40,150 bases of DNA from an uncultured Alphaproteobacteria bacterium (lineage in GTDB: Bacteria; Pseudomonadota; Alphaproteobacteria; RF32; CAG-239), in contig CALXTN010000014.1 in the NCBI GenBank assembly GCA_944391405.1, forward strand, positions 1 to 40,150, written 5' to 3'. The notes beneath the pieces were generated by a model that searched no databases, was not told where the DNA came from, and worked only from the letters and a program-made list of their open reading frames with translations. Position numbers and translations under genes: made by a program. Every line of letters starts with the position of its first letter. Position 1 is the first letter of the stretch. Of the stretch, positions 8,412-17,739 are shown in pieces.

Positions 8412-8499
8412 AAAAAATCCCTCAAAGTTATCTTATGCAAATACTAATAGACGACTTTAAGGGAACTGTAAAAATGAATCTATGTTTTTTCAACAGAGA

Positions 8500-8868
8500 T
8501 TACATGACTCTGCCATAGCTGTCCTCAAAACGAACAATATCATTTTCATCCAAAGCTGAGCCGGTTTGAATTTCAATAAAAATCAGCGGTTGAGAAGATG
8601 ACGTGTTTTTAATACGATGCTTTGTTTTTTCAGGAATATAAACGGAATCATTTTGATGTCTGTATAAAGTATCATCACCTAAAACAATCATGGCTTCGCC
8701 TTCAACAATAATCCAATGTTCCGCTCTAAAGTTATGCAATTGTAATGAAAGAATAGCATTTGGATTAACGGTAATTCTTTTAACGCAAAAATGCTCATCA
8801 GCATCAAGCACTTCCCAAGTTCCCCAAGGTCTAGTGTCTCGGTCTCCTTTGATGTAATTTGTTGTCAT
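8500..8868 (-). CDS. Mannose-6-phosphate isomerase type II-like cupin, stand-alone
   Basis: A 122-residue single cupin equivalent to the C-terminal isomerase domain of bifunctional mannose-1-phosphate guanylyltransferases (ManC/AlgA type). RPWG (13-16) opens the domain. LQLHNFRAEHWIIVEGEA carries the metal-binding Q-x-H and the downstream histidine, and VYIPEKTKHRIKN supplies the second cupin motif. The expected reaction is interconversion of fructose-6-phosphate and mannose-6-phosphate, feeding GDP-mannose for surface sugars. The guanylyltransferase half is absent here and must be elsewhere if the pathway is complete. The start has AAGGAT upstream. Confidence 0.8.
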   Translation of the reverse strand: MTTNYIKGDRDTRPWGTWEVLDADEHFCVKRITVNPNAILSLQLHNFRAEHWIIVEGEAMIVLGDDTLYRHQNDSVYIPEKTKHRIKNTSSSQPLIFIEIQTGSALDENDIVRFEDSYGRVM

Positions 8869-8961
8869 AATATTTTATCCTTTTCTTAAAAAATAATCTG
8901 GAATAAAAGAATAATAAGATATATAAAGAAAAAAACAAGTAAGAAATAGAGAGAGGGAAAA

Positions 8962-11166
8962 ATGTCGGAAACGAAAAATTTTGCATTAGAAGTGATAAAA
9001 AGAATACATCACGAATTAAATATGGAAAGTAGTGCCGACAAACTAAACCAAGTTATTAAAATAATTGCGGAAGAAGGTAAAGCACTTTGGGCTGATATAT
9101 ATATAAAAGCAGATGATGTAACATTAGAACACATAGCTGGATATCCATTAGGAGAAGAAAAAAAGGCAGAAAGAATAGGAGAAGGTGTTGTAGGTAAGGC
9201 TGGAGCAGATAACCGAACATCTTTTGTAAAGACGAAAGAAATTTTCCAAGTTGCAACACCTCTGAGACGGTGGAATAAGCCTATTGGCGTTTTATTAATA
9301 TCATATCCGCTACCTCATGACTATGATGAGATTGAAGCGGAAACACTTGAGACAATTTGTATGTTTTTAAGTGAATTCTTATCTTCGGAAGAATTATCTC
9401 AATACATTAGAAAGTACATAAAAAGCCGCGGTATTGTTGCAAAAGACAGATTGAAAGGAACAATAATTAATTCAGGTTATGGTTTGGGAAATGTTGTAGT
9501 ACATAGACGCAGAAAAGCTGTGACGCAAATATTTGCAAAAGATAAAGATAAAGAATTGCAAAATTTAGATTTAGCTCGCCAGAAAATGAATGAAGATTTG
9601 AATGCTAAAATGAGTCAAGAAGGAATGCAAAAAGGTGAGCATATTGAAATATTAGATGCATACCGAATGATAGCGAATGATAAAGGATGGTATAATCGTA
9701 TTATAAATCATATAAATTTGGGTCTAACAGCGGAAGCAGCAGTAGAACAAGCGTATACGGAAATGTGGAATAGATTGTCAGGAGCAGCTGATGATTATTT
9801 AAAAGAAAGATTGCATGACTTGCGCGATATTGCCGATAGATTACGTTTATATTTAAGTGGAGAAGATTGTAATTCCGGCATGAATAATGATTATACAGAT
9901 ATCATTATTGTAGCAACATCAATGGGTCCAGCGGATTTGATGGATTATGATTACAAAAAAATTAGAGGCTTAATAATAGAAGAGTGTACCCCCACAATGC
10001 ATGTTGCTATTGTTGCAAAAGCATTAAATGTTCCGGTAATTGCTGGAATAGATGGGCTGTTTAAGGATATAAAAGATGGCTCGTTAATTGCGATGGATGG
10101 AGCAGAGGGAGCTGTCTATGTTAATCCTTCAAAATCCATTGTTGAAAAAATAAGCACCAAAATGGAAGAGAAAAAGCAAGAGTACAAACAAATTCAAAAA
10201 CTCCGCAATTACAAAAGTCGTACAAAAGATGGTGAAAGAGTAAACTTATATTTAAATATAGGTATGGATTTTGACTTTGACTATATAAAAAGTACAAATT
10301 GCGATGGTGTTGGTTTGTACCGAACTGAAATACTATTTATGTCATCAGAAAAAATGCCAGATATAGAAAAACAGGTAGAGTGTTACAAAAAACTATATCA
10401 GGCGGCTGATGGTAAGAAAATTATTTTCAGAAGTTTAGATGTTGGTTCAGATAAACTATTACCTTATTGGAATAGTATAACAGAAGATAATCCAGCTATT
10501 GGATGGCGTTCAATACGAATTACACTAGATAGAAGAGCTTTGCTTCGCAAGCAAATGAGGGCGTTCATACGAGCAGCATCAGGAAAAGAACTAAATGTAA
10601 TGTTTCCAATGATTTCTAATTTAGATGAATTTTTGGAAGCAAAAGAAACATTTATGTTTGCCTACGAACGAGAAAAAAGAGAAGGATATGAGTTGCCGAT
10701 AAAAGTAAATTTAGGAATGATGATTGAAGTTCCATCAGTTGTATTTCAATTAAGAGAAATATTAAAATATTGTGATTTCATCTCGGTCGGAACAAATGAT
10801 TTATTTCAGTTTTTCTTTGCAAGTGACAGAGGAAATCCTCGTTTAAATGGGCGATACGATGTATTGTCAGCTCCATTTTTAAATTTAATGAAAAAAATAA
10901 TAAAAGAGGCAAATAACGCAGGTGTTCCATGCTCAGTTTGTGGAGAAATGGCGAGTTCTCCAATAGATGCAATGGCATTAATAGGTTTAGGGTTTAGAAA
11001 TTTATCAGTATCAAGTGCGTCTTATGGAAAGGTAAAAGCAATGATAAGGAGTTTGCCAGCTCAGGGAATTTGTGATTATTTAAATAATATTCTATCTTCA
11101 TCCAGAAAGACACTTCGTTCTCAACTAAAATCCTATGCGGCAGATCACGCTATTGAAATATATTAA
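8962..11166 (+). CDS. ptsP: Phosphoenolpyruvate-protein phosphotransferase PtsP (EI-Ntr)
   Basis: A 734-residue enzyme I of the nitrogen phosphotransferase system. An N-terminal GAF domain (about 10-145) distinguishes it from sugar enzyme I. The phosphohistidine domain has CTPTMHVAIVAKALNVPV with the active His347; the usual residue before it is Ser, here Met. The PEP-binding barrel shows GLYRTEILFM, RSLDVGSDKLLPYW, VGTNDLFQFFFASDRGNP and the catalytic Cys660 in CSVCGEMA. It passes phosphate from PEP to NPr and EIIA-Ntr, a regulatory rather than transport route; GAF normally senses glutamine. Ribosome site GAGAGGG. It heads a run with the RodZ-like gene and prfA, a common alphaproteobacterial order (ptsP near prfA). 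Confidence 0.92.
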   Translation: MSETKNFALEVIKRIHHELNMESSADKLNQVIKIIAEEGKALWADIYIKADDVTLEHIAGYPLGEEKKAERIGEGVVGKAGADNRTSFVKTKEIFQVATPLRRWNKPIGVLLISYPLPHDYDEIEAETLETICMFLSEFLSSEELSQYIRKYIKSRGIVAKDRLKGTIINSGYGLGNVVVHRRRKAVTQIFAKDKDKELQNLDLARQKMNEDLNAKMSQEGMQKGEHIEILDAYRMIANDKGWYNRIINHINLGLTAEAAVEQAYTEMWNRLSGAADDYLKERLHDLRDIADRLRLYLSGEDCNSGMNNDYTDIIIVATSMGPADLMDYDYKKIRGLIIEECTPTMHVAIVAKALNVPVIAGIDGLFKDIKDGSLIAMDGAEGAVYVNPSKSIVEKISTKMEEKKQEYKQIQKLRNYKSRTKDGERVNLYLNIGMDFDFDYIKSTNCDGVGLYRTEILFMSSEKMPDIEKQVECYKKLYQAADGKKIIFRSLDVGSDKLLPYWNSITEDNPAIGWRSIRITLDRRALLRKQMRAFIRAASGKELNVMFPMISNLDEFLEAKETFMFAYEREKREGYELPIKVNLGMMIEVPSVVFQLREILKYCDFISVGTNDLFQFFFASDRGNPRLNGRYDVLSAPFLNLMKKIIKEANNAGVPCSVCGEMASSPIDAMALIGLGFRNLSVSSASYGKVKAMIRSLPAQGICDYLNNILSSSRKTLRSQLKSYAADHAIEIY

Positions 11167-11215
11167 AAAGTATGTTTTAATATCAACATTGTAACAATAT
11201 AAGGAAGAGAATACA

Positions 11216-12061
11216 ATGGAAAATACGGAAGAATTAGATATAGATATTGATGATATCGGTACAATTCTAAAGAGTAGCCGATTGAAAAGTAAAAAAAGTC
11301 TGGAGGAAATTTCCAGTGAACTTTGTATCAGAAAAATATATCTGATAGCATTAGAGGAGGGAGATTACGAAACTCTTCCGCCGATTCCATATGGCGTTGG
11401 GTATGTGAGAACATATGCTCGTTATTTAGGATTAAACCCAGAACGTGCGGTTAAATTGTATAAAAACGCTTCTAAAACAGACGAGCAAAATACTGAAGAG
11501 GGAACGCAAGAAAGTATGGAAGTGAATAAAATCAGTAGTAAACACATTGCAATAGGGATAGTGTCGTTATTGGCAATTTATGCAGTATGGTCTTTTTATT
11601 CCAATATGAATACAATTTCAACATTACCAGCACAAAATATTGAAGAAAAAAATACAAAAGTTGATGAAAATGTGGTTGAGAAAATAGTAAATCCGAATGA
11701 TGGTTCTTCTGAAACAACAGCTGAAACGCAACCTAAAGCAGAAGTGGAAGAAGCAGAAGTTATGGAAACTATTGAACAGACGCCGATTCCAGAAGAGCCT
11801 GTTATGATAGAAGAAAAGGTTGAAAATAATAAAGTGATAGTAGAATTTATCGGAGAAAGTTGGGTAGAATTAAAAGATAAGAAAAAAGTATATTTTCAAG
11901 GCGTTTACCACGAAGGAGATAAAAAAGAGATTGACTATATAGGAAATTTGTTTTTATCAGTAGGTAGACCCGAAAATGTAAAAATATATATAAAGGGAGC
12001 TGAAAAGGATATTTTGGCTAAAAAGAGAAAGATGAATATTCCTCTAGATTCTTTGGATTAA
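11216..12061 (+). CDS. RodZ-like helix-turn-helix membrane protein
   Basis: A 281-residue bitopic protein. The cytoplasmic HTH_25 domain (about 15-85) reads IGTILKSSRLKSKKSLEEIS...YVRTYARYLGLNP, the standard RodZ N-terminus. A single membrane helix (about 104-123, HIAIGIVSLLAIYAVWSF) follows, then an acidic linker and a C-terminal DUF4115-like beta domain (VIVEFIGESWVELKDKKKVY). RodZ links MreB filaments to the envelope elongasome and helps set rod shape. mreB is not in the window, so the cell-shape role is inferred from family alone. It lies between ptsP and prfA with short gaps, suggesting one transcript. Confidence 0.82.
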   Translation: MENTEELDIDIDDIGTILKSSRLKSKKSLEEISSELCIRKIYLIALEEGDYETLPPIPYGVGYVRTYARYLGLNPERAVKLYKNASKTDEQNTEEGTQESMEVNKISSKHIAIGIVSLLAIYAVWSFYSNMNTISTLPAQNIEEKNTKVDENVVEKIVNPNDGSSETTAETQPKAEVEEAEVMETIEQTPIPEEPVMIEEKVENNKVIVEFIGESWVELKDKKKVYFQGVYHEGDKKEIDYIGNLFLSVGRPENVKIYIKGAEKDILAKKRKMNIPLDSLD

Positions 12062-12091
12062 TAAATAACAATATAAAATAAGGAAAAATTA

Positions 12092-13165
12092 ATGAATTTT
12101 CAAGAAAAGCTGGCAGGCGTTGTAAATCGTTATGAAGAAGTTCAAGCATTAGTATCATCTCCAAACATCAATGCGGAAGAACTTGTAAAATTGAATAAAG
12201 AAATATCGGTATTAGAACCTGTCGTAACCGCAATTCATAACTATCAAACACAAGAAAAAAGCTTTAATGAAGCAAAGGAATTGATGGAAGACGCTAGTCT
12301 TGATAAAGAAATGCGCGACTTGGCGGAAATGGAGTATTACGAACTAAAAGATAAACTTCCTGAATTGGAAAAGGAAATAAAAATACTTTTATTGCCCAAG
12401 GAGGAAGATGATGAAAAGAATGCTATTCTTGAAGTAAGAGCGGGTACAGGTGGAGATGAAGCTGCTTTGTTTGCAGCAGTGTTGTTTGAAATGTATCAAC
12501 GTTATTCTCAAAAACAAGGGTGGAAATTTGAAGTTTTAGACGCAAATGAAAATGGTTTAGGTGGTTATAAAGAGGCATCAGCCAAAATCACTGGCAAAGA
12601 TGTGTTTGCAAAACTAAAATTTGAATCTGGAGCTCATAGAGTGCAACGTGTTCCAGTAACTGAATCTCAAGGTCGTGTTCACACTTCTGCTGCAACTGTT
12701 GCCGTATTGCCTGAGATAGAAGAAGTTGATTTGTATATTAATCCGGCAGATTTGAAAATTGATGTGTATAGAGCATCTGGCGCCGGCGGACAGCACGTTA
12801 ACAGAACCGAGTCTGCTGTTAGAATTACCCATATTCCAACCGGAATAGTTGTACAATGCCAAGATGATCGTTCTCAATATAAGAATAAAGAGAAGGCAAT
12901 GAATCACTTGCGCGCTAAATTGTACGATACACAAAAAGCCAATATTGATGCAACGTATTCAGAAAAACGTAAATTACAAGTAGGTAGTGGCGATAGAAGC
13001 GAGCGAATTCGTACCTACAACTATCCTCAAGGACGAGTAACAGACCATCGCATTAATTTGACTTTGTATAAATTAGATGACGTTGTATCCGGTGAAGCTC
13101 TTGATGAAATAATTGATGCTTTAATTACGGAAGATCAAGCACAAAGACTGGCTGAGATTGATTAG
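12092..13165 (+). CDS. prfA: Peptide chain release factor 1
   Basis: A 357-residue class-1 release factor. The catalytic GGQ is in [16 protein letters not shown]. The stop-codon recognition tripeptide is PVT (in [20 protein letters not shown]), the P-x-T form that identifies RF1 (UAA/UAG) rather than RF2 (SPF). Full length for the family. In many relatives the methyltransferase prmC, which modifies the GGQ glutamine, follows directly. Here an oxidoreductase gene follows instead, so prmC must be elsewhere. Start supported by AAGGA. Confidence 0.96.
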   Translation: MNFQEKLAGVVNRYEEVQALVSSPNINAEELVKLNKEISVLEPVVTAIHNYQTQEKSFNEAKELMEDASLDKEMRDLAEMEYYELKDKLPELEKEIKILLLPKEEDDEKNAILEVRAGTGGDEAALFAAVLFEMYQRYSQKQGWKFEVLDANENGLGGYKEASAKITGKDVFAKLKFESGAHRVQRVPVTESQGRVHTSAATVAVLPEIEEVDLYINPADLKIDVYRASGAGGQHVNRTESAVRITHIPTGIVVQCQDDRSQYKNKEKAMNHLRAKLYDTQKANIDATYSEKRKLQVGSGDRSERIRTYNYPQGRVTDHRINLTLYKLDDVVSGEALDEIIDALITEDQAQRLAEID

Positions 13166-13256
13166 ATATTGTAACAAATTGTAACATATTTTTAAAAGCA
13201 TTTTAAAATAAATAATGTTATATAGACCTCAAAAGGAACTTTAAAAGGGGTTTAAT

Positions 13257-14279
13257 ATGTCTAATTTAATTAAAGTTGCAGTAATTGGCGCAGGCATGAT
13301 GGGCAGAAACCATCTGAAAACATATAAAACATTACCGGGAGTTGAACTAGTTGGTGTATATGATATCTTCCCGGAAAGTGCAAAGAAAGCTGCAGAAATG
13401 TTCGGAATTAAAGCATTTTCATCTTTGCAAGAAGTTGCAAAAAATGTTGATGCAGTAAGTGTTGTAACAACATCTGTTGCGCACTGCGAAGTTGGCGAAT
13501 TTTTCTTAAATCAAGGCATTCACTGCATGATGGAAAAACCTTTGGCTACAACGGAAGAAGAATGCCAGAGATTAATTAGTGCAGCTAAAAAAAATAATGT
13601 AACATTGCTCGTAGGCCATATTGAACGCTTTAATCCAGCTGTAGAACAAATGGGTAAAATTTTATCCGATACAAGCAAAATACGCTCATTGACAGCACAA
13701 AGAATGTCTGCAGCCAGCGGTAGAATCACAGACGTAGACGTTGCCATGGATTTGATGATACACGATGTTGAAGTAATTCAATCCTTAGTGAAGTCCCCTG
13801 TAGTAAATGTACAAGCTGCAGCTGTTAGAACACCTGGAAACGAAAGCGGAAAAGACTACATTACCGCACTGCTTGAATTTGAAAATGGAGCAACTGCAAA
13901 TATTACAGCAAGCCGTATTACACAAGCTAGAGTTCGTACATTGACTGTAACAACTGATACAAACTACATTGATATGGACTTTATTAATCAAAGCATTAAC
14001 GTTCACTCACAAGGACGTATGCCTTATGTAAATCAAGAAAATATTCCAGAATGGATGAATTACGGCTTAAAAGGTAGTGTTGAACAGTTGTTTATTCCGA
14101 CAAATCAGCCGTTACAAGCAGAATTGTCACACTTCATTAGCTGTGTTAAAGGCGAAGCAACTCCGAGAATTAGTGGAGAAGATGCTTTGAATGCTCTCCG
14201 CGTAATCTGGAAAATACAAGATGTATTGGGCTTATCCAGAACAATCGCTTCATCAGATACAATGCTTAAAGTAGCATAA
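13257..14279 (+). CDS. Gfo/Idh/MocA-family oxidoreductase
   Basis: A 340-residue NAD(P)-dependent oxidoreductase. The Rossmann motif is VAVIGAGMMGRNH. The family lysine is in MMEKPLATT, with VGHIERFNPAV downstream. The C-terminal alpha/beta domain covers about 125-330. Family members oxidise or reduce sugars, inositols and nucleotide-sugar derivatives; the substrate cannot be read here. The ribosome site AAAAGGGG is strong. The gap from prfA (91 bases) contains two TTGTAACA-like copies (around 13170-13187), so it may have its own promoter. truA follows six bases after the stop and is probably co-transcribed. Confidence 0.82.
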   Translation: MSNLIKVAVIGAGMMGRNHLKTYKTLPGVELVGVYDIFPESAKKAAEMFGIKAFSSLQEVAKNVDAVSVVTTSVAHCEVGEFFLNQGIHCMMEKPLATTEEECQRLISAAKKNNVTLLVGHIERFNPAVEQMGKILSDTSKIRSLTAQRMSAASGRITDVDVAMDLMIHDVEVIQSLVKSPVVNVQAAAVRTPGNESGKDYITALLEFENGATANITASRITQARVRTLTVTTDTNYIDMDFINQSINVHSQGRMPYVNQENIPEWMNYGLKGSVEQLFIPTNQPLQAELSHFISCVKGEATPRISGEDALNALRVIWKIQDVLGLSRTIASSDTMLKVA

Positions 14280-14285
14280 TAAGAA

Positions 14286-15026
14286 ATGCGTTATAAAATA
14301 ACGATAGAATATGATGGTACTAACCTCCTCGGCTGGCAAAAACAAGACGAGGGGGTTAGTGTTCAATATTATCTGGAAAAAGCATTGCATGGATTCTCTC
14401 ATCAAGAAATAGATATATTTGGAGCGGGGAGAACCGATGCTGGAGTGCATGCGCTGGGACAAGTGGCACATTTTGATTTAGAAACCAAAATGGATTTATT
14501 TCATATCAGAGAGGCTTTCAATGCGTGGTTGAGAGAGCTTAGAGCACCTGTCTCTGTGCTAGAAGTAGAAAATGTTTCTTCAGATTTTCATGCACGTTTT
14601 TCCGCTAAAGGAAGAGGATATATATATCGCATATTAAATCGCAGAGCACCGACGGTTTTGTTAGCAAATAGAGTATGGAATGTCAGTTTTCCTCTAGATG
14701 TTGATAGAATGAAAGAGGGAGCAAAATATTTGCTGGGACATCATGATTTTAGCTCATTTAGAGGAGCCGGTTGTCAGGCATTATCTCCACTTAAAACATT
14801 AGATAAATTAGAAATAATTACTCAAGGTGACGAAATTGATTTTATAGTGGAAGCTCGCTCATTTTTATATCATCAAGTACGTAATATGGTAGGAACCCTA
14901 AAATCAGTAGGGGATGGAAAACTTAAGCCTGAAGATGTGAAGATAATACTGGAAAAGAAAAATCGCGCATGCGCCGGAGCAACAGCACCGGCATGTGGGT
15001 TATATTTGAGTAAAGTAATGTATTAA
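14286..15026 (+). CDS. truA: tRNA pseudouridine synthase A
   Basis: A 246-residue TruA. The catalytic aspartate is Asp51 in AGRTDAGVHALGQVAHF. The N-terminus RYKITIEYDGTNLLGWQKQ and the C-terminal SFLYHQVRNMVGTL are both diagnostic. It converts uridines 38-40 of the tRNA anticodon arm to pseudouridine. The stop codon abuts that of the convergent yraN with no bases between them. Confidence 0.95.
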   Translation: MRYKITIEYDGTNLLGWQKQDEGVSVQYYLEKALHGFSHQEIDIFGAGRTDAGVHALGQVAHFDLETKMDLFHIREAFNAWLRELRAPVSVLEVENVSSDFHARFSAKGRGYIYRILNRRAPTVLLANRVWNVSFPLDVDRMKEGAKYLLGHHDFSSFRGAGCQALSPLKTLDKLEIITQGDEIDFIVEARSFLYHQVRNMVGTLKSVGDGKLKPEDVKIILEKKNRACAGATAPACGLYLSKVMY

Positions 15027-15434
15027 TTATGCTACAAGATCTTGATGTAAAGCATTCTTGATATGCTTTATGTGGAGTGGAAATCTAACAAAGAATACAT
15101 CAAATCTCTGTGAAAAAGAAGAATATTGCGGATTCTTACGGATAAAATATTGAGCACCATTTAGTATACGCTTTTGTTGACGAGGAGATAGAGCAAATAA
15201 AAAATCAGAATTTCTTTTACGTTTTTTTACTTCACAAAAAATAAGTGTTTTGTTCTTTAATGCTACAAAATCTAACTCTCCGTAAGGAGTGTTTTTTCCT
15301 CTACCGCAGCGATAATCTTTCGCAACAATTCTATAGCCGAGTAATCGCATATAGCAGCGGCACATAAGTTCAGCTAATTTTCCGGCATTATTTGAGGTTA
15401 TTTTTAAGGAGCAAAGCTTTATCATAAACATCAT
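15027..15434 (-). CDS. yraN: YraN/UPF0102 endonuclease-fold protein
   Basis: A 135-residue protein of the UPF0102 family, which has a Holliday-junction-resolvase-like (restriction-endonuclease) fold. GKLAELMCRCYMRLLGYRIV is the family opening. YGELDFVALKNKTLIFCEVK carries the E-x-D...E-V-K triad. The biochemical role is unproven. The gene overlaps rsmI by about 47 bases, and this rsmI-yraN neighbourhood is widely conserved. The start could be any of three in-frame Met codons at 15434, 15431 or 15425; no strong ribosome site is visible, so coupling to rsmI translation is likely. Confidence 0.85.
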   Translation of the reverse strand: MMFMIKLCSLKITSNNAGKLAELMCRCYMRLLGYRIVAKDYRCGRGKNTPYGELDFVALKNKTLIFCEVKKRKRNSDFLFALSPRQQKRILNGAQYFIRKNPQYSSFSQRFDVFFVRFPLHIKHIKNALHQDLVA

Positions 15435-16233
15435 TTTTCTTGAGATTGTATTTTTGCGAAATATTTTTAACCGATTCTTTGAGTGAGAAATGTTTCATTT
15501 CCTCAATCAAAAGGGCCTCAATATCTAATGAGCTTTTTCCAGATTCCGTCTCAGATGGAGGTGCTATAACCAAAACAATTTCCCCTTTAATCGGCATGGC
15601 AGAAATTTTTTCCATGACATCCTCAACTGTTCCTTGAATACACTCTTCAAAAAGCTTGCTTATTTCACGAACAACGGCGATTTCACGTAAAGGCATAATT
15701 TGCATCAGAGCCATAAGTGTTTTTTCTATGCGCTGAGCAGTTTCATACAAAACCAAAGTAGAGTTAATGTTTTTCAATTCATTAAATAAATCAAGTCGCG
15801 CTTTATCTTTGTTAGGAATAAAACCGGCAAACATAAACCGATTCGTTGGAAGTCCGGAAAGTTGCAAAGCACAAATAACAGCACAAGGTCCAGGCAAAGT
15901 AGTGACTTTTATATCCAATTTTCGACATTCTCTGACAAGTTTATATCCAGGGTCAGAAATAAGAGGAGAACCGGCGTCGCTGATAAGGGCTACACTATTT
16001 CCTTCTAAGATAAGATTGATGATGTACTGAAACTTATCCTGCTCAGAATGATCCTCATAGGTGATAAATGTTTTATTAGAGGGGATATTAAGCAAAGAAA
16101 ATAGTTTCTTGCTAACGCGAGTATCCTCAGCGGCAATAATGGTTGCTTCGCTAAGAATGTCAACAGCTCTTTGTGAAATATCTTTCAAATTACCAATAGG
16201 TGTTGCAACAATATATAAACCTGCATCTAACAT
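15388..16233 (-). CDS. rsmI: 16S rRNA 2'-O-ribose methyltransferase RsmI
   Basis: About 281 residues. GLYIVATPIGNLKDIS at the N-terminus, SDAGSPLISDPGY and LPGPCAVICAL are the hallmarks of this tetrapyrrole-methylase-fold enzyme, which methylates C1402 of 16S rRNA using S-adenosylmethionine. I choose the ATG at 16233, since the family begins a few residues before GLYIVATPIGN and AAAGAG lies at a plausible distance; an upstream in-frame ATG at 16281 would add 16 unusual residues. It is divergent from the LpoA-like lipoprotein gene, an arrangement common in proteobacteria. Confidence 0.94.
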   Translation of the reverse strand: MLDAGLYIVATPIGNLKDISQRAVDILSEATIIAAEDTRVSKKLFSLLNIPSNKTFITYEDHSEQDKFQYIINLILEGNSVALISDAGSPLISDPGYKLVRECRKLDIKVTTLPGPCAVICALQLSGLPTNRFMFAGFIPNKDKARLDLFNELKNINSTLVLYETAQRIEKTLMALMQIMPLREIAVVREISKLFEECIQGTVEDVMEKISAMPIKGEIVLVIAPPSETESGKSSLDIEALLIEEMKHFSLKESVKNISQKYNLKKNDVYDKALLLKNNLK

Positions 16234-16311
16234 GTTATAGCTCTTTACAAAAAAGTATTTTTGATTTAAATAGAATAACATAATTGTTTAATATTTTGGG
16301 AATAAAAGCAA

Positions 16312-17568
16312 GTGTTAAAAAAAATCGCTATATTTTTTCTGTGTTTTGGAATTTTTGGATGTAACAGTCAACTGACAAATAATCGGATAGAATTGTCAGA
16401 CCAGCGTTATGATATTATAGATTATGATGCAATCAATCAACCAATGCCTATTGAAGGACAACTCAATGTTGGTGTACTTCTACCATTGACCGGAAAGGCC
16501 TCTAATATTGGTTTAGGAATGCAGAATGCTATGTTTATGGCTTTGGATGATTTACAAAGCAATCGCTTGACCTTGAAATTCTATGATACAAAGAGTAGTA
16601 AAGTAGGCGCAGAGATGGCTGCGGAAAAAGCGATAGATGAAGGTGCTCAGTTGATACTAGGGCCATTAATGGGTGAAGAGGTCGAAGGCGCTGCATCGGA
16701 AGCTTTATCGGCTAATATTCCAATGGTTTCGTTCACAACATCTCCGCAAGTGTTGCAAAAAGGAGTTTACAGCATCGGATTACTAAATGGCGAGCAAGTA
16801 GATAGAGCAATTTCTTATGCAGCTTCACAAGGCCGTAGTAAAATGGTATTGCTTGTTCCGGATACAAATAGCGGATTGAATATTGTAAAAGCTGCAATAA
16901 TGTCTGCAATTGCAAAAGATGTATCTTTGGATAAGGTTGGATTTTATAGTGCCGGAAATGTTGATTTTTCAATGCTGGTAAAAGAAATATCTGAACAAGC
17001 GGATTTTGATACGGTTATGATTGCGGATAGCGGAAATAGATTAAAATCATTAGCATCAATGTTTGCGTATAATGACCTAATGTACCCAGATGTCTTGTTT
17101 ATGGGAACATCGGCATGGGATAATACCAATTTGAGTAAAGAAACAATTTTGTACCATGGTGTATATCCGATGGTTTCGAAAAGCTACGGAACGTATTTCA
17201 CAGATAAATATAAAGAAACTTTTGGAGAACAACCGAAGAGCATATATTCCTTTGCCTATGATAGTGTCTTGTTGGCATCAGTAGTGGCAGGAAAAAGTGA
17301 TGAAAATATAGAAAGCACATTAACACAAAATAGTGGTTTTATCGGTGTAAATGGATTCTTTAAGATATTATCGACAGGACAAAGTTACCATAGCCTTGAA
17401 ATGGTGGAAGTAACCAAAGAAGGTCCCAAAGTTGTATCTAAAGCGGACAATAAGGATTCGGATTACATAGATAGTGAAATAGATATTCGCTATGTTCCAT
17501 ATGAAAAATTACCGAAATTTTATGGAAAGAGCAGTTCTGAAGTCTTGAAGTGGTTGTATAATAATTAA
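16312..17568 (+). CDS. Penicillin-binding protein activator/LpoA-like lipoprotein
   Basis: A 418-residue lipoprotein starting at GTG (signal MLKKIAIFFLCFGIFGC, lipidated Cys17). The mature part is a type-1 periplasmic binding fold: LNVGVLLPLTGKASNIGLGM opens it, with QLILGPLMGEE and SIYSFAYDSVLLA further on. Proteins of this type next to rsmI/yraN are annotated as penicillin-binding protein activators (LpoA C-terminal-like) that stimulate peptidoglycan synthases from the outer membrane; an amino-acid-binding role is the alternative. The N-terminal TPR domain of enterobacterial LpoA is absent, as usual in alphaproteobacteria. Confidence 0.8.
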   Translation: MLKKIAIFFLCFGIFGCNSQLTNNRIELSDQRYDIIDYDAINQPMPIEGQLNVGVLLPLTGKASNIGLGMQNAMFMALDDLQSNRLTLKFYDTKSSKVGAEMAAEKAIDEGAQLILGPLMGEEVEGAASEALSANIPMVSFTTSPQVLQKGVYSIGLLNGEQVDRAISYAASQGRSKMVLLVPDTNSGLNIVKAAIMSAIAKDVSLDKVGFYSAGNVDFSMLVKEISEQADFDTVMIADSGNRLKSLASMFAYNDLMYPDVLFMGTSAWDNTNLSKETILYHGVYPMVSKSYGTYFTDKYKETFGEQPKSIYSFAYDSVLLASVVAGKSDENIESTLTQNSGFIGVNGFFKILSTGQSYHSLEMVEVTKEGPKVVSKADNKDSDYIDSEIDIRYVPYEKLPKFYGKSSSEVLKWLYNN

Positions 17569-17584
17569 TGTTAATAGTTGCTTT

Positions 17585-17611
17585 TTGACTTGCAAAATAA
17601 CAGGATATAAT
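17585..17611 (+). promoter_or_regulatory. Promoter of the SRP RNA gene
   Basis: TTGACT (17585-17590) and a consensus TATAAT (17606-17611) with a 15-base spacer, directly upstream of the 4.5S RNA. The spacer is shorter than the standard 17. The candidate promoter at 176-150 has the same short spacing. Confidence 0.65.
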
Positions 17612-17632
17612 CCATAAAGAATAGGTGCAAAA

Positions 17633-17722
17633 ATGAAGGGTGCAGGGTTGTTTTGCTGCCAACTCGGTCAGGTTCGGAAGGAAGCAGCCGTAACAGTTAA
17701 AATAAGGTCTGTTACCCTTCTC
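17633..17722 (+). ncRNA. ffs: Signal recognition particle 4.5S RNA
   Basis: The conserved tetraloop/asymmetric-loop core is present (GGTCAGGTTCGGAAGGAAGC at 17667-17686, continuing AGCC). The ends pair through GAAGGGT (17635-17641) and ACCCTTC (17714-17720). It binds Ffh and targets nascent membrane proteins to FtsY. It lies immediately upstream of dnaX, the usual order in many bacteria. Ends are approximate. Confidence 0.93.
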
Positions 17723-17739
17723 CTCAAAAGATAAAAGAA

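Noticed and set aside
8042..8440. 132-residue minus-strand frame
   Set aside because: Out-of-frame shadow of apaG, which has clear ApaG-domain motifs in the other frame.
8417..8464. Imperfect inverted repeat upstream of apaG as a terminator for the region
   Set aside because: TCCCTcAAAGT and ACTTTaAGGGA are separated by about 25 bases with a mismatch and no clean T-run; could be chance in AT-rich sequence.
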